Shown here: positions 37,179 through 45,903 of the stretch, one piece after another
Layout: every line of letters begins with the position of its first letter
How positions within the stretch are numbered: the first letter of the stretch is position 1
Source of the DNA: an uncultured Clostridia bacterium
GTDB taxonomy: Bacteria; Bacillota; Clostridia; Oscillospirales; Acutalibacteraceae
Length of the DNA: 64,000 nucleotides
Assembly (NCBI GenBank): GCA_946407065.1
Contig: CAMJMQ010000001.1
Coordinates: forward strand, 124,001-188,000
Direction: 5' to 3'
The notes under the pieces: model-generated
Told to the model about the DNA's origin: nothing
The model's database searches: none
What the model saw: the letters and a program-made list of their open reading frames with translations, nothing else
Program-made: the position numbers and the translations under genes

Positions 37179-39605
37179 TCAATCAGGCAGTTCAATTCCT
37201 CTTTTTTCTCTTATCATATCTTTAAGCTGTTGACGCTGTTGCTCTGAAAGCTCATTCCTATACGTTACATATTCTTGTACCAACTCAGCATCATTTGTTT
37301 TAGGCAGGGATAAAAAGCATAGATACCCTATAATCAGCATATCCCTATGGAACTTTCCTACTTCTCTGTCGGAAAGCACTCTTTTATACAAAGATATCAT
37401 TTTTTCCGGCTTTATATTTCTTAAATAAAAGCTGATTGCTTCCTGAATATTTTGATACGTGAAGTCTTCATCCAACATAGCGGCAAGGTGTCTTTCGGTA
37501 TCATCCGGAACGTTATTCGCCTCACTTCTGAGTCTGTCCATATTATGAAAACCACTACAATCAGGATATTGCAACAAGCATTCATCAAGCAGCGAAGAGA
37601 AAACATCTCCTCTTTTCATATAAAGACACATATTTAATATATCCAGCTTTAATTGCACTGTGACCGGAGTTGTGTAGTTTTGTCCATAAGAAAGAAACTG
37701 AATAAAACTAAAGATGATTCGATCAAACTCAGCTTCAAATGCTGCTCCATCCTCACGAAGTATAGTTTCTGTTTCAGCGTTTTCATATCCGTTAGCAGCT
37801 TTATCATATTCATACCCACATTTCGCGTCTAAATACGCGCCGTAATTTCTGCTTATGTTAAGAAACGCTTGATGCAGCAACAAAGCTCCTCTTTCAACTT
37901 CTTCAAGTTGATTCATTAAGGTCTCATCATAACCGCCTAAGGATATCAGGGAATGAGCTTTTATAAATCTTAACCGCGGCATAACCTCTTCGTCCGCATA
38001 CCTCATTACTCGATCAATACGGTTCACGATCCGACCATAATCTCCGATCAAATATAACAGCTCAATATATCCCACACCTCGAAAATGATAGAACTGATCC
38101 TGCAACAGTTCATCGGCGTATTCAAGGTATTTGTTATAATACTGAACAGCATGATCGGCCATTACAATATCAGGATCGTTTGGATGCGCAAAAGTTAAAG
38201 ACTGATAATTCTCTGCAATGCTAAGCAAAAGAGATTTGTCTGCAGTGATAGAGAATGATCGTTTCAAATGATCGATTGCTACATCTCTTTTACCGTATTT
38301 CAAAATACAGATATTAGAGCATAGTTGGAAATACTGTTTCCACTCTCTTTCTGTCATGTGCTGATCATGAGAGACTGCTCCCAGTTCGTGCAAGTCCTGA
38401 TCATATGTAGTTCCGTCTGTTTCCATAATCGTCAGGTACTTCTCATACAAAAGTGCTTGCACACGTTCTCCGCCGCTTTCTATCGCGGTATCAATATAGT
38501 TCCTTGCTCCTGCCTTATCTCCTTCTGCAAAAGAAATGTTTGCAAGAATGATATAAGCTAATCCCTTTTCCTGTACAGAAAAGCTATCTGCATCCTCCAA
38601 CTCACTTCTCGCATTGTTATAATCTTGCAAAAGTAAATAAGCGGTTGCTCTGTAAATGCGTAATTTGCTGATTTCAAAGTGGTATTCCTCCAAATCATCC
38701 AGTCTCTCCAACAGACGATTGCTCTCATGCAAAACATTCTCAACTTGTAATTCAAAAAGATTTGTCCTTATTTCTTCCAGACAAATAACATATTCATCAT
38801 GAGCGTTTGTTAACTCATAAGTTGTTGGCCTGACTTCCAAATCCTCGTATGTTTCTCCATCATCTATTACCGGAATTTCTTCACCATCAACCACTTGATA
38901 ACTTACAACTCTTAACAACGGAACCGGCCAATTATTCTGTTGGCAAAAATTACGGATCGCATTCTGTGTGATTCCATTCATCATGCCGACGACTGCTTCT
39001 TCTCCCTGGCTGCACGTCCAAACACCGGTCACACATTCACAGTCCCATTCTGCATTAATCACTAACCCTGCGCCTGACATCCCGCTCAATTGGTTTACTA
39101 TATCAGTCATATTGTAATTCCCTTGAAGAGCAAACTGAATCCTGTTGCGATTAAAATGGTTCACATATGCTTCGGCTTCATGAACAGCAAAATCTATCTC
39201 CGGATCATGCGCCAAACAGGGATATCCCACAGAAAGAAGCTGCAAATTATTCAACGGCTCAGCTAAATAAAAACATGATATATGAGTCATCCATTCCCTT
39301 TTCTCTATCTGCACGCCGGCAATATCAAAGAAAGAAAAGTCTTGGTTGCCATCAACACGATATGACATGTCGATCTTGAATTCATTTGCATCTATTTCAA
39401 GTTGATACTCCTCTTGGTTTTCAGCTTCATCCGTATGATAAAACTCGATATGTAGAGTTTGATCTCCCGCATTCGTGATGACATGCGCTGCAGTAAAAAT
39501 ATAGGCATAGTCACCGATGGGCAGATATAAAAAGCCCGATCCCAGCGTTATATTGCCATTATCCATGATTCTTAAGGAAATTGCCTTGATTTTGTCTTCT
39601 TGCAT
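37179..39605 (-). CDS. Trypsin-like serine protease fused to TPR repeats
   Basis: An 808-residue protein. Residues 1-215 are an S1 trypsin-like domain with the triad visible: His41 in FTAAHVIT, an Asp near 89-94 (QDFSFFDIAG), and Ser177 in LSGMSGAGLV. From about residue 290 to the end it is helical with tetratricopeptide-like repeats (LRIYRATAYLLLQDYNNARS, KGLAYIILANISFAEGDKAG, YHFRGVGYIELLYLIGDYGR). No signal peptide is present, so it is cytoplasmic. Its ATG overlaps the stop of an MBL-fold gene. Trypsin plus MBL genes are found together as effectors in AVAST type 1 and other NTPase-linked conflict systems; here no STAND gene is adjacent, and the TPR part may act as the sensor. Start 39605 follows GGAGGCTTATTG. 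Confidence 0.85.
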   Translation of the reverse strand: MQEDKIKAISLRIMDNGNITLGSGFLYLPIGDYAYIFTAAHVITNAGDQTLHIEFYHTDEAENQEEYQLEIDANEFKIDMSYRVDGNQDFSFFDIAGVQIEKREWMTHISCFYLAEPLNNLQLLSVGYPCLAHDPEIDFAVHEAEAYVNHFNRNRIQFALQGNYNMTDIVNQLSGMSGAGLVINAEWDCECVTGVWTCSQGEEAVVGMMNGITQNAIRNFCQQNNWPVPLLRVVSYQVVDGEEIPVIDDGETYEDLEVRPTTYELTNAHDEYVICLEEIRTNLFELQVENVLHESNRLLERLDDLEEYHFEISKLRIYRATAYLLLQDYNNARSELEDADSFSVQEKGLAYIILANISFAEGDKAGARNYIDTAIESGGERVQALLYEKYLTIMETDGTTYDQDLHELGAVSHDQHMTEREWKQYFQLCSNICILKYGKRDVAIDHLKRSFSITADKSLLLSIAENYQSLTFAHPNDPDIVMADHAVQYYNKYLEYADELLQDQFYHFRGVGYIELLYLIGDYGRIVNRIDRVMRYADEEVMPRLRFIKAHSLISLGGYDETLMNQLEEVERGALLLHQAFLNISRNYGAYLDAKCGYEYDKAANGYENAETETILREDGAAFEAEFDRIIFSFIQFLSYGQNYTTPVTVQLKLDILNMCLYMKRGDVFSSLLDECLLQYPDCSGFHNMDRLRSEANNVPDDTERHLAAMLDEDFTYQNIQEAISFYLRNIKPEKMISLYKRVLSDREVGKFHRDMLIIGYLCFLSLPKTNDAELVQEYVTYRNELSEQQRQQLKDMIREKRGIELPD

Positions 39606-40561
39606 CAATAAGCCTCCGAAACAATTTGAATCTCATCTGAATCATTGAATGATTCTTCGCGTAAATCAATACACTTCAAATGTTCAGCATCTTCAATTTT
39701 GTACTCCAATTTGAAATTGCATAGCAATGTCTTTTCTATCTGTGGTTTGTATTGCTCCAAAAGTAGTACAGTCTCCTTAGAGGGGCGATTCACACTGCGT
39801 TCGGAAGAAACCATAAACCTCATCGTATTCATCTTGTCCAATAAAGCCTCTGTCAAATTGCGTGAACTCCCGTGATGCGGCAATTGTGCACAGTATATCT
39901 GCTTGACCTTATCAGTGTCATTGAGCGCATTTTCCAATTCAGATGCATGAATATCTCCAGTAAACAAGAACTGATTATCCTGATAGGTAAGCATCAGAGC
40001 AATACTGTCTGCGTTAGTAGTAGATTTATCTTCAGCAGACATAGGTAGATTTTTTAGTTTTTCACTTAAGTATTTACGATAAGCTTCATGATCGATTGCT
40101 GACGGAGTCAAAACATATATTTCCGCAGTCCCAACCTCAAGCGTCTTCCCCTGAATAATATCATTCTCGATACTGATATTATGATCAAGTAAATATTGCT
40201 GCAGCCTCAGCATTTTTGACACTGACATATCTGTAACAGATCCTCGAGCTCTTCCATCATCTTTTTCTGATTCGATTGTATCGCAGTTCAACCAGATATG
40301 ATGTATAAAATCACATTTTAAGTCTTGATCAGACAAAACCTTGGTTGCAGCGCCGATATGATCATCATCGATATGTGTAAAGCATAAAAGATCCAGTTCT
40401 TCATTTGAATCACTAATCTTTTTTAATAGATTACGAAACGCTCGTGCCGCAACACATGGGCCTGAATCTATAATGATATTATGTGTCCCTGTTTTATCTT
40501 CAAATCGAATATGAATACAATCACCTTTATTAACCGGTAAAAGGTTTATACTTAAGCTCAT
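39605..40561 (-). CDS. MBL-fold (ComEC-type) metallohydrolase
   Basis: A 318-residue metallo-beta-lactamase-fold enzyme. The metal motif is FTHIDDDHIG (HxDDDH form), IDSGP is the first strand-loop, LFTGDIHA supplies the fourth aspartate, and QLPHHGSSRN the last histidine. Proteins of this ComEC-like branch act on nucleic acids or nucleotides. It is the first gene of a two-gene operon with the trypsin-TPR gene (stop and start overlap by one base, TGATG). In AVAST type 1 an MBL protein and a trypsin protein accompany a STAND ATPase, so a defence role is a fair inference. GAGGTGATAAA precedes ATG 40561. Confidence 0.87.
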   Translation of the reverse strand: MSLSINLLPVNKGDCIHIRFEDKTGTHNIIIDSGPCVAARAFRNLLKKISDSNEELDLLCFTHIDDDHIGAATKVLSDQDLKCDFIHHIWLNCDTIESEKDDGRARGSVTDMSVSKMLRLQQYLLDHNISIENDIIQGKTLEVGTAEIYVLTPSAIDHEAYRKYLSEKLKNLPMSAEDKSTTNADSIALMLTYQDNQFLFTGDIHASELENALNDTDKVKQIYCAQLPHHGSSRNLTEALLDKMNTMRFMVSSERSVNRPSKETVLLLEQYKPQIEKTLLCNFKLEYKIEDAEHLKCIDLREESFNDSDEIQIVSEAY

Positions 40562-40659
40562 TTTATCACCTCTACTACAATCGTAACACTATTTCACAAC
40601 GCTTTCAACCACAATAGATTAGCCCTCATAGTCGCTCTCGATTACAATATGGTGGGGAC

Positions 40660-42741
40660 TTAGTAGATCAATCCTTTATCTCTCAGCTTATCCAGCGCAA
40701 AGCGAATTGCCCGTTGCGTCCTGTTGTGTCCCCATGCAATTTCTTTGATGCTTCTGCCGCCGTTATACTCGGCAATCAGATCGGCGGTTTCTTCCGCCGT
40801 CCAACGATCAAACGGAATAGTATAGTGACTGACTGTTTTAGATTTCCTCTGTTCTGATTGTTTATTCTTTTCAGCATACAATGCAGGATTCTTGTAGGCT
40901 AAAATCCGGTCGGTAAACAGCTTTCCGTAAAGCTTTAGCTTCGTCTCGCCTACACCGTTTACGGTCAGAAATTCTTCGTCCGTCGTTGGCGTTTTCAGGC
41001 ACATGTCACGCAATGCGGAATCGGAGAAGATTACAAAAGCGGGAACGCCTCGCTTTTGTGCGATCTTTGCCCGCAATTCTCTGAGGGCTTCGAATAACTC
41101 TGTATCGTTCTCAGAAACCGGTGCGGTTTTGACTGTAGTCTGTATCGTCAACGCTTCTCTCGTCTGCACCTGCGCCTTGCCTTTGAGTACCAGCCAGCCC
41201 GCGTCTGTGACCTTCAAAATCGGTTTGCCTGCACCGACGTATACAATATAACCCTGTGCTTCCAACTCGTCGATCAGGCTTTTGATCTTCTTTTGACGCA
41301 TTCCTTTCAGCAACGCAAAGGTCGATTGCTCAGTCAGGTGGAAACTCTTCACCCACTGGGATTCTTTGCCTCTGAGCACATCACAGATCGTCTGCGCACC
41401 GAAGCGTTGCCTGGTTCTGACGATACAGGACAGGATCTTTTGCGCGTCAACCGTCACATCGACCGTCTTGAAGTTCGTCAGGCAGTTGGAACATTTCTCA
41501 CAGCGGTCGTCGGCGGCATCTCCAAAATAGCGTAGCATATACGCGCGCAGACAGCCTTTCGTCTTGCAATAAGCGATCATGAAACTTAAACGCTCTTCTT
41601 CCTTTTTCTTGAAAGTGTCGTTTTGCTCGTCGCTGAGCTCCGGATTCGGTTCTGTATTTTCGATAAAAAATCGTGCCGTCTCGATATCTTGCTGTCCGAA
41701 CATCAGGATGCAGTCGGAATCCTCGCCGTCGCGACCGGCACGCCCCGCCTCCTGATAATAGCTCTCCAAATTCTTCGGCATATTGTAGTGGATAACATAG
41801 CGCACATCGGATTTATCAATGCCCATACCAAAGGCGTTGGTCGCGACCATGATCTGCTAGCGGTCGTAGACGAAGTCATCCTGATTCTTGCGGCGTTCCT
41901 CATCGCTCAGTCCCGCATGATATCGCGTAGCGGAATAACCTTTTGCGGAGAGCGAAGAACAGACCTCCTCTACCCTCTTTCGTGTGGAGCAATAAATGAT
42001 GCCTGTTTTGCCGTTGCGTTCCTTGACCAGCTTTTCCAAGGTCTGAGGCTTACTGCTCGAACGCAGGACAGAGAAAAAGAGATTCGGTCGGTCAAAGCCT
42101 GTTGTCACTTGAAGGGGATCATGCAATCCGAGAATTCGGACGATATCTTGCTTTACTTCTGCCGTCGCCGTTGCAGTAAATGCACCTATCGTCGGGTGCT
42201 CGGGCAGTTCGGCGATAAACTCCGCGATGTTCAGATAGCTCGGGCGAAAATCCTGTCCCCACTGGGATACGCAGTGCGCTTCATCAACTGCAACCAGCGG
42301 AATGCGGATACTTTTCGCTGTGCGGATGAAGCGTGATGATTTCAAGCGTTCGGGCGCGACATATACGATCTTGTAAATCCCGTTCACCATGTTATGGAGC
42401 GCCTTGTCGAACTGCGCGTCATTCAGGGAGCTGTTTAGATAAGCGGCTCTCACTCCCTGCGCAGTCAGTGCGTTGACCTGATCCTTCATCAAAGAGATCA
42501 GCGGAGAAACAACCAATGTAACACCGTCCAGCATCAATGCGGGCACCTGATAGCACAGCGACTTTCCCGCACCCGTCGGCATGATGGCAAGCGCATCTCG
42601 GCCCGACAACAGACTGTCAACAACATCTTCCTGCCCGCGACGAAATGAGCGATAACCAAAGTACCGCTCCAGCACGGCATATTTGTCTTTTGTATCAGCT
42701 TTTTTCGCATGATTCATTTCATCAACTAAAGCACTACGCAT
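40660..42741 (-). pseudogene. recQ: Second recQ helicase gene, broken by an amber codon
   Basis: The frame is intact from ATG 42741 (after GGAGGCGACGGTA) to a TAG at 41857-41859, then stays open in the same frame to 40660. The amber codon replaces the AAG lysine found at the same place in the complete recQ (13867-13869) by a single base change. The N-terminal part has Walker A and DEAH motifs, and the second part has the helicase C motifs, zinc cysteines, winged helix and HRDC. The C-terminal tail is a different short helix-turn-helix-like segment (TAEETADLIAEYNGGRSIKE). Positions 42275-42698 are identical to 14285-14708. Without readthrough the product stops after about 294 residues and lacks the second helicase lobe. 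Confidence 0.9.
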
Positions 42742-42797
42742 TACCGTCGCCTCCAACCGCCCTCGATAATATGTTTGATAAAATCATATTATCATAG

Positions 42798-42811
42798 CGA
42801 ACATCTGTTTG
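42798..42811 (-). promoter_or_regulatory. SOS box and promoter of the second recQ
   Basis: CGAACATCTGTTTG lies between minus-strand TTGACA and TAATAT, spaced 18 bp, about 57 bases before the start codon, as at the first recQ. Confidence 0.75.
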
Positions 42812-42907
42812 TCAAGTTGATCCATTTCTGTGTATAAAAAAGATTTAAATATCATACTATTCTCCAAACAATGTTTCAAGTTATCATTGTATGTTGTCGC
42901 ATAGAGC

Positions 42908-42939
42908 AACACCTCCGCATAGCATAATGCGGAGGTGTT
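42908..42939 (+). promoter_or_regulatory. Hairpin covering the ribosome binding site of the SOD-like gene
   Basis: AACACCTCCGCAT / ATGCGGAGGTGTT form a perfect 13-bp stem with a 6-base loop. The right arm contains GGAGGTG, the Shine-Dalgarno of the gene starting at 42943, so folding would hide it. A sister hairpin with the same stem but another loop lies at 45847-45874, after the cassette. It may act as an attenuator or as an RBS-sequestering element. Confidence 0.65.
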
Positions 42940-42942
42940 TTG

Positions 42943-43386
42943 ATGAATCAGTGTAATCGAGTATCTTCCGCAAAGGCGATCATCAGGGGCGATGACGAGT
43001 ATGCGAGAATTCGGGGAGAGGTTCTCTTCCGTCGGGTGAAGGACGGCGTTCTCATTACCGCGAAAATCTCGGGATTACCGAAAAGCGAATCGGGCTTCTA
43101 CGGCTTTCATATCCATGAGGGCAAAAACTGTGAAGGAGATGGTTTCCCGAAAACCAAAGGTCATTACAATCCGAAGAACCAACCGCATCCGTCCCACGCG
43201 GGTGATCTGCCGCCGCTGTTATCCTGCAAAGGGAGCGCGTATATGCAGGTCAAGACTGACCGATTTAGAATATGTGACATCATAGGCAGAACCGTCATCA
43301 TACACAGCGATACTGACGACTTTCGTACACAGCCGTCGGGGGACGCAGGAGAGAAAATCGCCTGCGGCGTGATCCGCGCAGTATAA
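42943..43386 (+). CDS. Cu/Zn superoxide dismutase-family protein
   Basis: A 147-residue protein of the Sod_Cu fold. FHIHEGKNCEGD, GHYNPKNQPHPSHAGDLPPL and VIIHSDTDDFRTQPSGDAGE keep the copper and zinc histidines and the zinc aspartate of the family. There is no signal peptide, so it would be cytoplasmic, which is unusual for bacterial Cu/Zn SODs but common for the Clostridial form; catalytic activity is not certain. ATG 42943 is chosen over TTG 42940 by spacing from GGAGGTG. It begins a plus-strand cassette with a small basic protein, a DUF421 protein and an FAD-Rieske oxidoreductase. Confidence 0.85.
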   Translation: MNQCNRVSSAKAIIRGDDEYARIRGEVLFRRVKDGVLITAKISGLPKSESGFYGFHIHEGKNCEGDGFPKTKGHYNPKNQPHPSHAGDLPPLLSCKGSAYMQVKTDRFRICDIIGRTVIIHSDTDDFRTQPSGDAGEKIACGVIRAV

Positions 43387-43425
43387 AACACTGTATTTCA
43401 CCCACAATAACAGTGAGGTGAAACC

Positions 43426-43701
43426 ATGGCAAAACAAGGAATGAAGCGACCGAATTGGACGCACACAAAACCCAGAAATGAGCAGGCGGCTGTTCCCGAA
43501 ATACAGGGAAAAGCCAAACACGGCAAAGAGCGCATCAACCCCATCATTGCGGGAACAGAAGCGCCATCACAGAAGGTATATCACACCACGCCGTATGTGC
43601 GTGAAAAGCCGATCTCCGAGGCTTATAAGGAGATCGACTCGGACCTTGCGCGGGATAATCTCGAGAACGATATCCCCGACGCGGACATGCAGGACTTGTG
43701 A
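43426..43701 (+). CDS. Hypothetical small hydrophilic protein
   Basis: A 91-residue basic, proline-rich and probably disordered protein (MAKQGMKRPNWTHTKPRNEQ), ending acidic with DNLENDIPDADMQDL. GAGGTGAAACC precedes the ATG. The stop overlaps the DUF421 start (TGATG), which is a conserved arrangement in Clostridia as far as I recall. The function is unknown; the coupling suggests that it works with the membrane protein. Confidence 0.75.
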   Translation: MAKQGMKRPNWTHTKPRNEQAAVPEIQGKAKHGKERINPIIAGTEAPSQKVYHTTPYVREKPISEAYKEIDSDLARDNLENDIPDADMQDL

Positions 43702-44390
43702 TGGAAGTCCTGCATGTCGTTCTCGCGTCGCTGTTCTCGGCGGTGATCCTGTTCCTGATCGCAAAGGTCATCGGACATAAACAGGTCGCACAGTTGGAAT
43801 TCTTCGACTACATCACGGGCATCACCATCGGCTCGATCGCTGCGGAGTTGGCGACCACGCTGGACAAGCCGTGGTGGAAGCCGATGATCTCGATGCTGGT
43901 GTTCGGTTCGATCACCGTCGCTTTGAGCATCACCACACGCAGGTTCGCAAGAAGCCGGAAATTCATCAACGGCACGCCGACGATCATCATGAACGACGGC
44001 AAGCTATACCGCGAGAACATGAAAAAAGCAAAACTCGAGCTGAGCGAGTTCCTTCTCCTTTGCCGTCAGGAGGGATATTTCAATCTCAATGATATCCAAG
44101 CCGCAGTCTTTGAATACAACGGCAAGCTGTCAATTCTGCCAATCAGCGCCAAACGTCCTCTGAACCCCGAGGATATGGAGCTGAACCCCAAGCCGGAGCA
44201 CATCGGTACGGAGATCATCATGGACGGCAGAGTGATGGGAGATAATCTCAAGCGAAAAGGTCTGAATGATGATTGGCTCCAAAAGGAGCTGAAAAAGCAG
44301 GGCTATAAAAGCACAAAGGAGATCTTCCTCGGTATCTGCTATGACGAGAATCAGCTGACCCTGTTCCCTATGAAGGATGGATGCAAATGA
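43701..44390 (+). CDS. DUF421 (YetF-type) membrane protein
   Basis: A 229-residue protein with three N-terminal membrane helices (VLASLFSAVILFLIAKVIGH, YITGITIGSIAAELATTLD, MISMLVFGSITVALSITT) and a cytoplasmic C-terminal DUF421 domain (FINGTPTIIMNDGKLYRENM, LLLCRQEGYFNLNDIQAAVF). Members include YetF and YrbG of Bacillus, some linked to spores; the biochemical role is unknown. It overlaps its neighbours on both sides by a few bases and so belongs to a tightly coupled operon with the SOD-like and FAD-Rieske genes. Confidence 0.88.
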   Translation: MEVLHVVLASLFSAVILFLIAKVIGHKQVAQLEFFDYITGITIGSIAAELATTLDKPWWKPMISMLVFGSITVALSITTRRFARSRKFINGTPTIIMNDGKLYRENMKKAKLELSEFLLLCRQEGYFNLNDIQAAVFEYNGKLSILPISAKRPLNPEDMELNPKPEHIGTEIIMDGRVMGDNLKRKGLNDDWLQKELKKQGYKSTKEIFLGICYDENQLTLFPMKDGCK

Positions 44391-45685
44391 AATCTGTATG
44401 GCAAGACACGGCGCGACTTCCGCGCTTCCCGCAATTAAAGAAAGATATCCACACCGACGTACTGATTATTGGCGGAGGAATCGCGGGGATACTGACCGCA
44501 TACTTTCTGCACCAAGCAGGCGTGAAGTATGTGCTCGTTGAAAAGAATACGATCTGCTCGGGTACAACGCAGAACACCACCGCGAAGATCACTTATCAGC
44601 ACGGTCTGATCTACCATCAAATTCTAAAAAGCTATGGCACACATGCGGCTCAGCAATACTTGACCGCAAATAAAAGAGCGTTTGAAGAGTATGCCGCCCT
44701 ATGCCGAACGATCGACTGCGATTATGAGATCAAGGACAACTATGTGTACAGCGTCACCGATCGCAGAAAGCTCATTGACGAGATGAACGCTCTGCAAAAA
44801 ATTGGCTATGCGGCTAAGTTTTGCGAAAGACTGAATATCCCTATGCAAACGGCGGGGGCGGTAAAGTTCCCGGATCAGGCGCAGTTCCATCCATTGAAAT
44901 TCTTCACCGCTATCGCCGAGGGATTGGACATTTATGAGCACACCTTCGTCCGCGAGATGATCGGCAACATAGCGATCACCGATCACGGCACAGTCAACGC
45001 GAATCATGTGATTGTAACTACACATTTCCCCTTCATCAACACGCACGGCAGTTATTTCCTCAAGCTGTATCAACACCGTTCCTATGTCATTGCACTCGAT
45101 AACGCACAGGATGTCGAAGGGATGTATGTTGACGAATGTCGGACAGGCTTATCCTTTCGCAACCACGGCGATCTTCTTCTGCTCGGCGGTGGAGGTCACC
45201 GCACAGGTCACAAGGGCGGCAACTGGAATGAACTGCGTGAATTCGCCAACAGGGTTTATCCTAAATCGACTCAACAATACCGCTGGGCGGCGCAGGACTG
45301 CATGAGCCTTGACGACATCCCATATATCGGTCAATACTCAAAACGTACTCATCATCTCTATGTCGCCAGCGGCTTCAACAAGTGGGGTATGACTGGAGCG
45401 ATGACCGCGGCGATGATACTCACCGACACAATTCTCGGAAAGCATAACGACTGTGCCGATGTGTTTGACCCGTCAAGGAGTATCCTCAAACCGCAGGTAC
45501 TGGTCAACGGTTTTGAGGCAACGAAAAATCTGTTGACCATCTCAAAGAAACGCTGTCCGCACCTCGGCTGTGCGCTGAAATGGAACAGTGCGGAACACTC
45601 CTGGGACTGTCCCTGTCACGGTTCGCGCTTTGATAAGCACGGTAAGGTGCTTGATAACCCCGCGAATGGAGATTTACCATCATAA
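44387..45685 (+). CDS. FAD-dependent oxidoreductase with C-terminal Rieske domain
   Basis: A 432-residue protein. The N-terminus has the FAD motif VLIIGGGIAGILTAYFLHQA and the DAO fold, and the C-terminus has a Rieske [2Fe-2S] domain with CPHLGCALKWNSAE and SWDCPCHGSRFDKHG (Cys-His pairs). Such fusions probably pass electrons from a substrate to the Fe-S centre; the substrate is unknown. With the SOD-like gene the cassette suggests an oxygen- or redox-stress role. ATG 44387 overlaps the DUF421 stop as ATGA and has AAGGATGG upstream. Confidence 0.88.
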   Translation: MKSVWQDTARLPRFPQLKKDIHTDVLIIGGGIAGILTAYFLHQAGVKYVLVEKNTICSGTTQNTTAKITYQHGLIYHQILKSYGTHAAQQYLTANKRAFEEYAALCRTIDCDYEIKDNYVYSVTDRRKLIDEMNALQKIGYAAKFCERLNIPMQTAGAVKFPDQAQFHPLKFFTAIAEGLDIYEHTFVREMIGNIAITDHGTVNANHVIVTTHFPFINTHGSYFLKLYQHRSYVIALDNAQDVEGMYVDECRTGLSFRNHGDLLLLGGGGHRTGHKGGNWNELREFANRVYPKSTQQYRWAAQDCMSLDDIPYIGQYSKRTHHLYVASGFNKWGMTGAMTAAMILTDTILGKHNDCADVFDPSRSILKPQVLVNGFEATKNLLTISKKRCPHLGCALKWNSAEHSWDCPCHGSRFDKHGKVLDNPANGDLPS

Positions 45686-45846
45686 AGATCGGAGACACAA
45701 AAATATCTTTATGTTTCTAATTATAATTACAAGTTGTTAGAGAAGCTAAAAAGGAAAGGATTTATTTCAAGCTATTGCTTAAGCAATAGCAATTTACTCT
45801 GCATTCAATGTATCAGTTCAGCTTGATTCAATGTCGCATTTGACTT

Positions 45847-45874
45847 CACCTCCGCACATCTTAATGCGGAGGTG
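45847..45874. repeat. Sister hairpin after the redox cassette
   Basis: CACCTCCGCA and TGCGGAGGTG repeat the stem of 42910-42937 exactly, with loop CATCTTAA in place of TAGCATAA. It lies between two convergent genes; on the minus strand it follows the stop of the 45904 gene. The flanking stretch 45686-45846 holds no gene, only a short AGCAATAGC repeat. Confidence 0.6.
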
Positions 45875-45903
45875 TCACTATTATCAATCAGATAATCTTA
45901 CTC

